Shown here: one piece after another, positions 35,316 to 44,675 of the stretch
Position numbering within the stretch: position 1 is the first letter of the stretch
How the letters are laid out: each line of letters opens with the position of its first letter
Translations under genes and position numbers: made by a program
Assembly (NCBI GenBank): GCA_016841245.1
Contig: JAENZN010000003.1
Coordinates: 62,001-126,000 of the forward strand
Length of the DNA: 64,000 bases
Source: Syntrophomonas sp.
GTDB lineage: Bacteria; Bacillota; Syntrophomonadia; Syntrophomonadales; Syntrophomonadaceae
Reading direction: 5' to 3'
Notes under the pieces: generated by a model
What the model was told of the DNA's origin: nothing
The model's database searches: none
Seen by the model: the letters and a program-made list of their open reading frames with translations, nothing else

Positions 35316-35891
35316 ATGAAAGAAAAGCTGCGGCGAAAGCTATTAACAACCTTTGGGGTGCTTATTATTATCTTCTTATGTATTGATACTGCGTTTGCTG
35401 CGCAGGTGACGCCAATACTCACTCCAATAAAACCAATTTTAATAAATGCCCTGACAGCTCCTTCAGATCTCGAGGCGGTGTCAGAAACACCGGGTACTAT
35501 TACTTTAACCTGGACAGATAATTCAAGCAGTGAAACCGGTTTTATGATAGAACGAAGGATGGAAAACACCACCTATGCAAATGTGGCCTTTCAAGCAAGA
35601 AATTCAACTACTTTTATGGATAGTGAAACTGGCATGTATCCTATCTATCCGGGAGAAAAATATTATTATCGGGTTAGAGCATACAATGACACCGGGAAAT
35701 CTGCTTACTCCAATGAAGCTAGTGCTGTGGTAAAGAAATTTGGGCCTCCGTCATCGCCCACCAATTTAAAGGCTGAAGTTACTGTATCGATTTCGGGGCA
35801 TCCAGTCCAGCTTACCTGGGATGATAACTCCAGTGATGAAAGCAAATTCGTAGTACAAAGACAAAAAGAAGGTTATGGATGCATTGATTAG
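35316..35891 (+). CDS. Secreted fibronectin type III protein, apparently truncated
   Basis: This 191-residue product has a signal peptide (KLLTTFGVLIIIFLCIDTAFA), one complete FnIII domain (TAPSDLEAVSETPGTITLTW through YRVRAYNDTGKSAYSNEAS) and the first half of a second (SPTNLKAEV...VQLTWDDNSSDESKF), which stops abruptly after VVQRQKEGYGCID. Loss of the second half suggests a frameshift or deletion that trimmed a longer surface protein. GGGGG precedes ATG 35316; an upstream in-frame ATG lies in the hairpin region. Adhesion or polymer binding is typical for such modules. Confidence 0.75.
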   Translation: MKEKLRRKLLTTFGVLIIIFLCIDTAFAAQVTPILTPIKPILINALTAPSDLEAVSETPGTITLTWTDNSSSETGFMIERRMENTTYANVAFQARNSTTFMDSETGMYPIYPGEKYYYRVRAYNDTGKSAYSNEASAVVKKFGPPSSPTNLKAEVTVSISGHPVQLTWDDNSSDESKFVVQRQKEGYGCID

Positions 35892-36047
35892 CTTTGCTTA
35901 TTGAAGATAGGATGCCCGGTATATATGCCTGGGTACCTAAATGAAATATGAGTCAGGGGTTGGATATTAATCTTACAAAGTCCGCGGCTGCATTTGCGGA
36001 CCAAAATGATTTAGTAATGAGGCTCAGGTAATAAAAGGAGGCACATT

Positions 36048-37031
36048 ATGATTGAACAAATACGGGAAAATTTATACCGCATCGAAATTCCACTGCCGCA
36101 GAATCCTCTTAAGGCTTTAAACTCCTATTTTCTTCGGGGTACGGATAGAAATTTGTTGATTGATACTGGATTTAATAGGGATGAATGTCGGGCAGCCATG
36201 GACCAGGCTATCCAGGCACTCGATTTTTCTATGGAAAATACCGATATTTTTCTAACCCATATTCATTCAGATCATTCCGGGTTAGCAGGATACTTGGCCC
36301 GGCCAAAAACACAAGTGTATACCGGGGAATACACAGAAAAGGGGTTATGCGCTTCCAGCAGCATGAATACCTATTTTGATGATTTGATCAAGCAAAGCGG
36401 CCTGATGGATATGGGACTAACGACAGATGTTTCTATGCACCCGGGTTATCGATATCGCAGTGTACCAGTTAATAATTTAACTGTTGTTCAGGATGATACT
36501 GTAATCCAGGTGGGAGATTTCTCCCTGCAGTGCATCAATACCACCGGTCATGCTCCCGACCATATCTGCCTGTATGATGAGAAACATAAACTATTGTTTA
36601 GCGGAGACCACATTCTGGGAAGAATTACCCCCAACAATACCATCTGGGGTTTACCCTGGACTATTCAAGTAGACTATTTAAACGAATATTTTAAAAGCCT
36701 GATGAAAATTAATGACCTGGATATTGAACTTACTTTGCCGGGACACAGAGGGATTTTAACCAATTGTTATAAAAGAATTGAAGAATTGAAGAGGCATCAT
36801 GATAATAGATTGAAGAATATCATGAACATTTTGGGTAACGAAGCCATGACCGGGGCCGAGGTGGCCAGTAAAATGAAATGGGATATAGATATAAAATCCT
36901 GGGAGCAATTTCCATGGGCTCAGAAGCTGTTTGCAGCGGGAGAAGCCTTGTCCCACCTGACCCACTTGGTGTTCAAAGGTGTTATAACTAAACGCCTGCA
37001 AGACGGAGTTGTGTATTACCAAAAAGTATAG
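36048..37031 (+). CDS. Metallo-beta-lactamase-fold hydrolase
   Basis: This 327-residue protein has the zinc-binding HIHSDHSG motif near residue 72, later metal ligands in NTTGHAPDHICLY and FSGDHILG, and a C-terminal helical region (HHDNRLKNIMNILG) typical of the glyoxalase II / LACTB2-like subgroup with a winged-helix tail. It probably hydrolyses a thioester, lactone or phosphodiester; the substrate is unknown. AAGGAGG precedes the ATG. A terminator follows at 37128, so it is a single-gene unit. Confidence 0.9.
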   Translation: MIEQIRENLYRIEIPLPQNPLKALNSYFLRGTDRNLLIDTGFNRDECRAAMDQAIQALDFSMENTDIFLTHIHSDHSGLAGYLARPKTQVYTGEYTEKGLCASSSMNTYFDDLIKQSGLMDMGLTTDVSMHPGYRYRSVPVNNLTVVQDDTVIQVGDFSLQCINTTGHAPDHICLYDEKHKLLFSGDHILGRITPNNTIWGLPWTIQVDYLNEYFKSLMKINDLDIELTLPGHRGILTNCYKRIEELKRHHDNRLKNIMNILGNEAMTGAEVASKMKWDIDIKSWEQFPWAQKLFAAGEALSHLTHLVFKGVITKRLQDGVVYYQKV

Positions 37032-37127
37032 GACACAAGCGGACGTTTCTGGTGGGGCATTACTTCAATAATTTAAAAGTGCTACGGGGATTCATACCTC
37101 ATATAGCCAGTAGAGAGGTACTGTATA

Positions 37128-37168
37128 GGTTACCCGGATGACCGGAGTAACCTTCTTTTCTTGTTTTT
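37128..37168 (+). terminator. Intrinsic terminator after the MBL-fold gene
   Basis: GGTTACCCGG pairs with CCGG-A-GTAACC around ATGA, followed by TTCTTTTCTTGTTTTT. Confidence 0.8.
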
Positions 37169-37252
37169 CCTTAATATTGCCACGGAGAAAATTACACAAC
37201 AGAACCGTCTTCTTGCGTCATTTTTTGTGTAGCTCAGTAAATTATATGATAA

Positions 37253-37270
37253 ACTGAACGTATATTCAGT
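37253..37270. promoter_or_regulatory. Palindromic operator candidate before the second TetR gene
   Basis: ACTGAA-CGTATA-TTCAGT is a perfect six-base-arm palindrome lying only 16 bases before the TTG start, a typical autorepression position for TetR regulators. Confidence 0.6.
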
Positions 37271-37285
37271 CAGGGAGGGATGGAA

Positions 37286-37912
37286 TTGAATCATGCGCTA
37301 AACTCAAAAATGGAGAAAAAAAGAAAGAGACTTTTGGAGTGTGCCTTGGACTTATTTAGTGAAAAGGGATATATAAATACTCCGGTAAGGGAAATTATTG
37401 ACAGGTCAGGTTACGGTACCGGTACTTTTTACAAATATTTTAATAATAAAGAAGATGTCCTGAAAACATTGTTGTCTAATTTCTTTGAAGAAATTGTTTA
37501 CAACGTTAATTACTATTACCTAAAGGAAAGTGATCATTACGTTCGGTTTATTGAAACCAAACGGGTCATTCTGGACGTATACGCACGGAATGAGCAGTTA
37601 TCAGATATTTGCAGCAGAGCGGCAGGGATCAGCGATAGTATAGACCAGTGTTTAAAAGAATTTGATGATGATTTTTTGAAGTTTACCAGCAAAAACATTC
37701 AATATGGTATTAGAAACGGGAGCTTTAAGGATCTCCCGGTGATGCCCATAGCCCATGCTACTCTGGCTATTATCAAGTACGCAGTTTTCAGATGGGTAGT
37801 CACTAAAGAAATAAGCAAAGAAGAAATGTTTGATATGGTTATTTCTTTCCATCAATCGCTATTAATAGGTCTGGCTAAAGGAAAATGCTTGGAGAATATG
37901 CTGAATGAATAA
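37286..37912 (+). CDS. TetR family transcriptional regulator
   Basis: This protein of about 208 residues has an N-terminal TetR helix-turn-helix (LLECALDLFSEKGYINTPVREIIDRSGYGTGTFYKYFNNKEDVL). TTG 37286 is preferred because GGAGGG lies six bases upstream and abuts the alternative ATG at 37280. Its likely operator is the palindrome at 37253-37270. It precedes the molybdopterin oxidoreductase by 180 bases on the same strand and could regulate it; that link is inference. Confidence 0.88.
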   Translation: MNHALNSKMEKKRKRLLECALDLFSEKGYINTPVREIIDRSGYGTGTFYKYFNNKEDVLKTLLSNFFEEIVYNVNYYYLKESDHYVRFIETKRVILDVYARNEQLSDICSRAAGISDSIDQCLKEFDDDFLKFTSKNIQYGIRNGSFKDLPVMPIAHATLAIIKYAVFRWVVTKEISKEEMFDMVISFHQSLLIGLAKGKCLENMLNE

Positions 37913-38091
37913 TATCCAGAGCCTATAGAGGTAGGCTAATTTCAAACGGGTTAAGTGATCATTTGATAGGTTGACTTTTTCTAAAAGATTATTTGCTTTC
38001 AGGATGTTTTTATCAATGCAGTTACAATACCTTAAGGCTGTGTTTTTATTTACAAAAGTATTTTTGGTAATGATGAGGAGGTTAGAATATT

Positions 38092-40176
38092 GTGGCAGAG
38101 GAGATACGCTGGGTCAAAACCCACTGTGCCAGGATGGATCATGGCGGTTGCTCGCTGTTGGTCGGTGTCAGGAATAATAAAATAGTACAGGTGAAAGGTG
38201 ATCCCCAGGGATATTTGAATGCGGGATATACTTGCTACAAAGGCAGGGTTTCCCCGGAACGTCTTACTCACCCGGATCGTCTTTGTTATCCTCTAAAACG
38301 TGTTGGGAAACGTGGGGAAGGGAAATGGGAGCGTATATCCTGGGATGAAGCACTAAATATAACAGCTGAAAATTTACTCCAGATAAAGGAAAAATACGGA
38401 TCTCAGGCAGTAGGTTTTGGGGTTGGGATGCCCAAGGGACTGGAGCATTTCATATTAATACGGCTGGCCAATGTTTTTGGTTCCCCTAATGTTGTTGCTT
38501 CTCAAGATATCTGTCATGCCCCCCGGGAGGTTACAGGGTTGCACACCTGTGGGTTTTATCCGGTGGCTGATCTCCATAATCCAACTGAACTTATTCTCTC
38601 CTGGGGCAGCAATGTTTTATCTACTAACGAAGAGGGCCAAATAGGAAATCTAATGCTGCAGCAGTTAAAGAAGAGAGTCAGGTTGGTTGTAGTTGACCCC
38701 CGCCGGACCGAGCTGGCCGAGCGAGCCGAGGTTTGGCTTCAGCTAAAACCAGGAACGGAGCAGGCGCTGGCCATGAGCTTTCTGCATGTCATCATCGAAG
38801 AATCACTTTATGATAAAGCCTTTGTTGAAGAATACACCTATGGATTTGAGGATCTGGCCCAGCATATCAAACAATATTCACCAGAAGTTGTGGCAGAAAT
38901 CACCTGGGTTTCACCTGACTTGATACGTAAAGCTGCTCGCCTGTATGCTGCAGCTAAACCAGCTGCGCTGCAGTGGGGCAATGCTATCGAACACAGTGTT
39001 AATGTTTTCGATTCCACCCGTGCTCTGGTATGCCTTATGGCGATTACCGGAAACCTTGAAGTGTCCGGTGGGAATATCAATGCCCATGATCCAAACATTA
39101 TGGGAATGGGTGAATTTGTACGAGCTGATCTTATACCGGATAAACGCAAGGAGATGATCGGTACCTATAACAGTACTATTCCCTGGCTTATGACGGTACC
39201 CCCGGCCTATTTCCGCCAAGCAGTGCTAGAAGGGTACCCTTATCCGGTTCGAGGTTACTACGGCATATGCACCAATCCTATGGTAGCTTGGGCTGATAGC
39301 CAGTATACATACGATGCTTTTATGAAACTTGATTTTATTGCTATGAACGAGATATTCATGACTCCTACCGCATCTCTGGCAGATATCGTCTTTCCGGTTG
39401 CCCACCAATATGAGATGAATGATATTGGCCATTATGGGATTGGGCATGGTATGATATTTGCTCGGCCAAAAGTTGTAGATCCCCCGGAAGAGTGCTGGCC
39501 GGATATAAAAATTATGAATGAACTGGGTAAGCGAGTCTCGCCGACTGAATACTGGCATGATGATTTTGAACAGTTTCTGGAGGATTTGCTGCGACCTGCT
39601 GGTTTAAGCTATAGTGAATTTGTTGAAAAAGGCTATTTAAAAGGCCCGGATCTGTTTGAGTCCTATAAAGAAAAGGGCTTCCGCACCCCAACAGCAAAAG
39701 TGGAGTTGAAGCTCAGCACAGCAGATAAGTATAAGTTGAAACCACTGCCGGAATTCACTGCACTGCCGGAAGATGAAGATGCTGACTATCCCTTGATTTT
39801 AATCAGTGCTAAAAGCCGCTACTATCTTCTTTCTTCTTACCGTTGGGTGGAGAAACTACGTCAGAAACGACCACATCCAACCGTTGAAATACATCCTGAA
39901 ACGGCAGCCGCCTATGGTATCAGCGATGGTGATAGTGTTATTATTGAAACGAAATATGGCCAAATAGAACAGATAGCCAGAGTTACTGATATCGTTCATC
40001 CCCGCGTGATCAGTGCAGCTCTGGGTTGGTGGTTCCCGGAAGGGGAGGCAGAAGAGCAGTTCGAATGGAGAAAATCAAATTTTAACATGCTTACCTCGGT
40101 AGGAAAGCTGGGGCAGGAGTTTGGAACCCCGAATCTGAAAAATCTTCCCTGTAAAATAAGGAGAAATCATAACTAA
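38092..40176 (+). CDS. Bis-MGD Mo/W oxidoreductase with atypical Fe-S motif, acetylene-hydratase-like
   Basis: This 694-residue DMSO-reductase-superfamily enzyme has the usual domain order: N-terminal cluster domain, VGKRGEGKWERISWDEAL, NPTELILSWGSN, a LVVVDPRRTELAE MGD site, and a C-terminal MGD-binding domain. The length and SQDICHAPREVTG, with Cys141 at the metal-ligand position, recall acetylene hydratase and related catalytic subunits. The N-terminal cluster motif is unusual: Cys12, Asp16, Cys20, Cys48 instead of CxxCxxxC. No Tat signal is visible, so it should be cytosolic. GTG 38092 follows GAGGAGG. No electron-transfer subunit is adjacent. The reaction is unknown. Confidence 0.88.
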   Translation: MAEEIRWVKTHCARMDHGGCSLLVGVRNNKIVQVKGDPQGYLNAGYTCYKGRVSPERLTHPDRLCYPLKRVGKRGEGKWERISWDEALNITAENLLQIKEKYGSQAVGFGVGMPKGLEHFILIRLANVFGSPNVVASQDICHAPREVTGLHTCGFYPVADLHNPTELILSWGSNVLSTNEEGQIGNLMLQQLKKRVRLVVVDPRRTELAERAEVWLQLKPGTEQALAMSFLHVIIEESLYDKAFVEEYTYGFEDLAQHIKQYSPEVVAEITWVSPDLIRKAARLYAAAKPAALQWGNAIEHSVNVFDSTRALVCLMAITGNLEVSGGNINAHDPNIMGMGEFVRADLIPDKRKEMIGTYNSTIPWLMTVPPAYFRQAVLEGYPYPVRGYYGICTNPMVAWADSQYTYDAFMKLDFIAMNEIFMTPTASLADIVFPVAHQYEMNDIGHYGIGHGMIFARPKVVDPPEECWPDIKIMNELGKRVSPTEYWHDDFEQFLEDLLRPAGLSYSEFVEKGYLKGPDLFESYKEKGFRTPTAKVELKLSTADKYKLKPLPEFTALPEDEDADYPLILISAKSRYYLLSSYRWVEKLRQKRPHPTVEIHPETAAAYGISDGDSVIIETKYGQIEQIARVTDIVHPRVISAALGWWFPEGEAEEQFEWRKSNFNMLTSVGKLGQEFGTPNLKNLPCKIRRNHN

Positions 40177-40247
40177 TAGTGAACAGTTTATCTCCACTTT
40201 TCATAATCTATCATTAACAGCATAAATAGAAAGGATGATAGACTTTT

Positions 40248-40826
40248 ATGGAGATATGGGATGAACTCCCTGGCAGGCGAGGGGTTTGCTATCGCCAGGG
40301 CCATACCAGACCGGGCAGTCGCCGGAGAATAAAGGGAGGAACAAGCGCAAAAAGAAACCAGAACACTACCAAACAATCACTGACCGGGTTGGTCTCCGAG
40401 GATGTGCTGAACTCCCTGAGGCTAACTGCATCAAGTTTAAGCTCATGGGGTTATGTATATCAGATCGATACTCAAACTATAGCAGTTGGGGCTAACGTAA
40501 CCTTTAGTGATAATGGTCCCTTAAACGGTATAAATCATACGCCGGGTACCGCTACCATTGAGGTAACTCTTGGAGGTACTTACTATATTGTATTTTCGAT
40601 ATACACCACCCAAAACAACCCTCAGGGTTGGGCAGTGGTTGTCAATGGTATACCTCAATCAGAATTTAGTTCTGCCGGGCAGACTATGAATGCTGCTGCT
40701 ACGTTGACGCTGGATGCTTTGGATAGAGTAACTATTCGCAACGCCAATACTATACCAGATCCCGCTACTCTCAGAACGGGGGATGTCATTACTGCTTATG
40801 TAATGATTTATAAAGTAGACAGTTAA
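40248..40826 (+). CDS. BclA C-terminal-like (exosporium/TNF-like) protein, start uncertain
   Basis: The C-terminal 125 residues of this 192-residue frame resemble the jelly-roll C-terminal domain of BclA-type exosporium glycoproteins: WGYVYQIDTQTIAVGANVTF, GINHTPGTATIEVTLGGTYY and WAVVVNGIPQ. The N-terminal 45 residues are Arg-rich and unconvincing. An alternative N-terminus in another frame from ATG 40261 (MNSLAGEGFAIARAIPDRA) looks more natural and stops after 23 codons, which suggests a frameshift near 40330. No collagen-like repeat is present. It may be a spore-surface protein. Confidence 0.6.
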   Translation: MEIWDELPGRRGVCYRQGHTRPGSRRRIKGGTSAKRNQNTTKQSLTGLVSEDVLNSLRLTASSLSSWGYVYQIDTQTIAVGANVTFSDNGPLNGINHTPGTATIEVTLGGTYYIVFSIYTTQNNPQGWAVVVNGIPQSEFSSAGQTMNAAATLTLDALDRVTIRNANTIPDPATLRTGDVITAYVMIYKVDS

Positions 40827-41154
40827 TTGGATACCACAGGGGATGTTTTTGCTGTGTCATGTTTTCACAGAGGAAAAAGACTCAACGATTTATGTCCGAT
40901 TATTATACCTGTATTATGTTCCTATGGCTGGACCTAAGCATCCTATATTTCATATGACAGTAAATGATAAGAGTTTAAGTATGCTGTACAAAAACTTTAA
41001 TTGCACAGCATAGCTATTTATTTTGTCCTTATGGGGTTGAGTTTTACCGCAGATGATCCTGGCTATGAATGGCAGATAAGAGAGGTATCATACTAAGGAT
41101 AGGAATAAAGCTATAACTCATAAGGTGTGATGATGGGTTGGTAACATTTAACTG
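40827..41154. other. Gap between convergent genes
   Basis: About 330 bases between the BclA-like gene (plus) and the carB terminator (minus). No gene or strong plus-strand terminator is visible. Confidence 0.5.
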
Positions 41155-41191
41155 AATACAAAAACTGAGGCTGCCCTTTGGGGACAGCCTC
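41155..41191 (-). terminator. Intrinsic terminator of carB
   Basis: On the minus strand GAGGCTG...CAGCCTC forms the stem, with an inner CCC/GGG pair, followed by AGTTTTTG. It lies about 50 bases past the carB stop. Confidence 0.8.
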
Positions 41192-41238
41192 ACAGGTTAT
41201 ATACCTAGTGATAACCTCTGGATAATAATTCTTTAATT

Positions 41239-44200
41239 CTATTTGGTAATATCTGAATGATATTCCTGCAAAGATTTTATTCTGCTTTCACCTGAATCAT
41301 TTATATAAGCTGCGATACCCCTGGTACTGGCCAGGGCTGCGGCCATAGTGGTGATATACGGGACTTTATATTTAATGGCGGTTTTACGGATATAAGAATC
41401 ATCATATTGGCTGCGTTTACCGGAGGGTGTATTGATAACCAGGTTAAGTTCCTTATTGGTAATGTCATCAACTATGTTGGGACGGCCTTCATATAACTTC
41501 TTAATCTCTACTGAATTGATCCCATTTTCCTGCAGGAATTTATGGGTTCCTCCGGTTGCCTTTATTTTAAAACCAATTTTTTCAAATTCTCGGGCTGTTT
41601 CCAGGGCCGCCGGTTTATCCTGATCATTTACACTGATCAAGACTGTTCCCGATAAGGGCAGAGAAGATTGAGTGGCCTCCTGCGCTTTGTAATAAGCCAG
41701 TCCAAAGGAATCAGCAATTCCTAATACTTCTCCGGTGGAGCGCATTTCCGGTCCCAGTATGGGGTCAACTTCCTGGAACATATTAAACGGGAATACCGCT
41801 TCTTTAACTCCGAAATGGGGAATTTTTCTTGAGGTCAGACTGCTGACCGAATACTCTTTGCCAGCATAGGCTGCCATCATGATTTCTGTAGCAATCCGGG
41901 CCATGGAGATATTACAGACCTTTGATACCAGGGGAACGGTTCTGGAAGCTCTCGGATTAGCTTCTAAAACATAAACCCGGTCATCAGCAATGGCATACTG
42001 CATATTCATTAGACCAACTACGTTCAGTTCTTCAGCAATTTTCCTGGTGTATTCCTCGATGGTTGCGATATGTTTCTCGGGTATACTGATGGGTGGAATC
42101 ACACAGGCAGAGTCTCCTGAATGGATGCCAGCCAATTCAATATGTTCCATCACGGTTGGCACAAAAGCATCAGTCCCATCAGCGATGGCATCTGCTTCTG
42201 CTTCAACTGCGTTGCTGAGAAATTTATCAATCAGAATTGGTCTCTCTGGGGTAACTCCCACAGCGGCCTCCAGGTACTGGCAAAGCATTTCCTCATCGTG
42301 AACAACTTCCATACCACGGCCGCCCAGAACATAGGACGGTCTAACCATCAAAGGATACCCGATTCGTTCAGCAATGGCCAGGGCTTCCTCGAGATTAACT
42401 GCCATACCCGACTCCGGCATGGGAATATTCAGTTTCTCCATGATCTGGCGGAACCGGTCGCGGTCTTCGGCCAGATCGATAGTATCTGGTGTCGTGCCTA
42501 GAATTTTTACCCCCGCTTTTTCCAATTCTCCAGCAATATTCAAGGGAGTTTGTCCGCCAAACTGAATAATTACCCCCAGCGGTTTTTCCTTTTCGTATAT
42601 ACTCAGAACATCTTCCACAGTCAGTGGTTCAAAGTACAGCTTATCCGAAGTGTCATAGTCCGTGGAAACCGTTTCCGGATTACAGTTAACAATAACCGTC
42701 TCATAGCCTAAATCGTGCAGGGCAAAGGCGGTATGTACGCAGCAGTAGTCAAACTCGATTCCCTGACCGATGCGGTTCGGTCCTCCACCCAGGATCATTA
42801 CTTTAGGCCGGTCACTGGATGTAGTCTGATCTGGCGCATTATAGGTGGAGAAATAGTAGGATGCATTTTCAACTCCGCTTACCGGGACGGCTTCCCAGCC
42901 TTCTACTACCCCCAGAGCAATTCTGCGCTGGCGAATTTCAGTTTCCGGGACATTTAAAAGCATGGCTAAATAACGGTCCGCAAAACCATCTTTTTTGGCC
43001 TGGATCAGCAGTTCGTCCGGCAGTTGGCCCTGCTTATATTTCAACAGCTCTTCTTCGAGTTTAACAAGTTCGTTCATTTGTTCAATAAACCATGGTTTGA
43101 TGTGGGTCAAACGGTAAAGGTCCTGGATATTAGCACCTTTGCGTAATGCCTCATACATAATAAACTGGCGTTCACTCGATGGTTCTATCAACAAGGAGAG
43201 CAGTTCTTCCAGAGAACGCTGGTGGAAATCTTTTGCGAACCCTAAGCCGCAGCGGTTGATTTCCAGGGAACGAATCGATTTTTGAAAGGCTTCTTTATAA
43301 TTTTTACCTATACTCATAACTTCGCCAACGGCACGCATCTGGGTACCCAGCTTATCCTCGGAACCGGGAAACTTTTCAAAAGCCCAGCGGGCGAATTTAA
43401 TTACCACATAATCTCCTGAAGGGGTGTATTTATCCAGGGTTCCATCCCTCCAGTAGGGGATTTCGTCCAGAGTCAACCCTGCGGCCAACATGGTAGAAAC
43501 CAGTGCGATAGGAAACCCGGTGGCTTTTGAAGCTAAAGCGGAGGAACGAGAAGTGCGAGGATTAATTTCGATAATAACAACTCGGCCGGTTTTGGGATCA
43601 TGGGCGAATTGAATATTAGTTCCACCAACTACTTCAATAGCTTCTACGACATCATAGGAGTATTTTTGTAATCGCTGCTGCAGCTCGGGGCTAATGGTCA
43701 TCATCGGGGCTGAACAAAAGGAATCCCCGGTATGTACACCCATAGCATCAATATTTTCAATGAAACAGACGGTAATCATCTGATTTTTAGCGTCCCGGAC
43801 CACTTCCAGCTCCAGTTCTTCCCAGCCCAGCACTGATTCCTCTACCAGGATCTGTCCCACCAGACTGGCTGCAATTCCTCGGTTGGCGACCGTTTTTAAT
43901 TCTTCAACATTGTAAACCAGACCACCACCGGTACCTCCCATGGTATAAGCGGGGCGTATAACTACCGGATAACCAAGTTCCCCGGCTATGACTTCTGCCT
44001 CCTCAATACTATAAGCCGGTTTACTGCGGGGCATTTCAATACCCAGTCGATTCATGGTTTCTTTGAAAGCGATACGGTCTTCACCACGTTCGATAGCATC
44101 AACCTGTACACCAATCACTTTGACTCCATATTGTTCCAAAACACCGGCCGTGTAGAGTTCTGAGCTCAAATTGAGAGCGGATTGCCCGCCTAGATTGGGC

Positions 44201-44460
44201 AGCAGTGCGTCAGGCCGTTCTTTGGCAATTATGTCGGTTAAACTGTTTAGGTTGAGTGCTTCAATGTAGGTTACATCTGCTATTCCTGGATCTGTCATAA
44301 TGGTGGCGGGATTTGAATTGACTAAGATAATCTGGTAGCCCAGATTTCGGAGGGCCTTGCAGGCCTGGGTTCCTGAATAGTCAAATTCGCAGGCTTGGCC
44401 AATTACGATTGGGCCGGATCCAATAATTAGAATTTTGTTGATATCAGTTCTTTTTGGCAT
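41239..44460 (-). CDS. carB: Carbamoyl-phosphate synthase, large subunit
   Basis: This 1073-residue protein has the two tandem ATP-grasp halves of CarB (first beginning NKILIIGSGPIVIGQACEFDYSG, second beginning RPKVMILGGGPNRIGQGIEFDYC) and the C-terminal MGS-like allosteric domain (IGFKIKATGGTHKFL). It makes carbamoyl phosphate from bicarbonate, ammonia and two ATP for pyrimidine and arginine synthesis. The length is standard. It is a lone gene: no carA or other pyr/arg gene is adjacent in the window. GGGGG precedes the ATG. Confidence 0.97.
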   Translation of the reverse strand: MPKRTDINKILIIGSGPIVIGQACEFDYSGTQACKALRNLGYQIILVNSNPATIMTDPGIADVTYIEALNLNSLTDIIAKERPDALLPNLGGQSALNLSSELYTAGVLEQYGVKVIGVQVDAIERGEDRIAFKETMNRLGIEMPRSKPAYSIEEAEVIAGELGYPVVIRPAYTMGGTGGGLVYNVEELKTVANRGIAASLVGQILVEESVLGWEELELEVVRDAKNQMITVCFIENIDAMGVHTGDSFCSAPMMTISPELQQRLQKYSYDVVEAIEVVGGTNIQFAHDPKTGRVVIIEINPRTSRSSALASKATGFPIALVSTMLAAGLTLDEIPYWRDGTLDKYTPSGDYVVIKFARWAFEKFPGSEDKLGTQMRAVGEVMSIGKNYKEAFQKSIRSLEINRCGLGFAKDFHQRSLEELLSLLIEPSSERQFIMYEALRKGANIQDLYRLTHIKPWFIEQMNELVKLEEELLKYKQGQLPDELLIQAKKDGFADRYLAMLLNVPETEIRQRRIALGVVEGWEAVPVSGVENASYYFSTYNAPDQTTSSDRPKVMILGGGPNRIGQGIEFDYCCVHTAFALHDLGYETVIVNCNPETVSTDYDTSDKLYFEPLTVEDVLSIYEKEKPLGVIIQFGGQTPLNIAGELEKAGVKILGTTPDTIDLAEDRDRFRQIMEKLNIPMPESGMAVNLEEALAIAERIGYPLMVRPSYVLGGRGMEVVHDEEMLCQYLEAAVGVTPERPILIDKFLSNAVEAEADAIADGTDAFVPTVMEHIELAGIHSGDSACVIPPISIPEKHIATIEEYTRKIAEELNVVGLMNMQYAIADDRVYVLEANPRASRTVPLVSKVCNISMARIATEIMMAAYAGKEYSVSSLTSRKIPHFGVKEAVFPFNMFQEVDPILGPEMRSTGEVLGIADSFGLAYYKAQEATQSSLPLSGTVLISVNDQDKPAALETAREFEKIGFKIKATGGTHKFLQENGINSVEIKKLYEGRPNIVDDITNKELNLVINTPSGKRSQYDDSYIRKTAIKYKVPYITTMAAALASTRGIAAYINDSGESRIKSLQEYHSDITK

Positions 44461-44618
44461 ATTCTACCCCCATTGGCATAATACTTGATAACTCAACTTT
44501 TGTTATATTAGCTCTACCAAAATTTAATTTTATCATAGAAAGAGGGTAAGTGGAATTAAACACATTGTATACATGATGATGGGCTTAATGACCTACGGAC
44601 AGATGTCACCGGTGGTAT

Positions 44619-44659
44619 AATAACAGCTCTTAGATTCGCAGAATCTAAGAGCTGTTATT
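44619..44659 (-). terminator. 19-bp perfect hairpin after the Gly-rich secreted protein gene
   Basis: AATAACAGCTCTTAGATTC and its complement are separated by three bases, 17 bases past the minus-strand stop. The stem ends in TTATT, which gives a modest U-tract. Confidence 0.75.
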
Positions 44660-44675
44660 TCGATTGTATTATATA

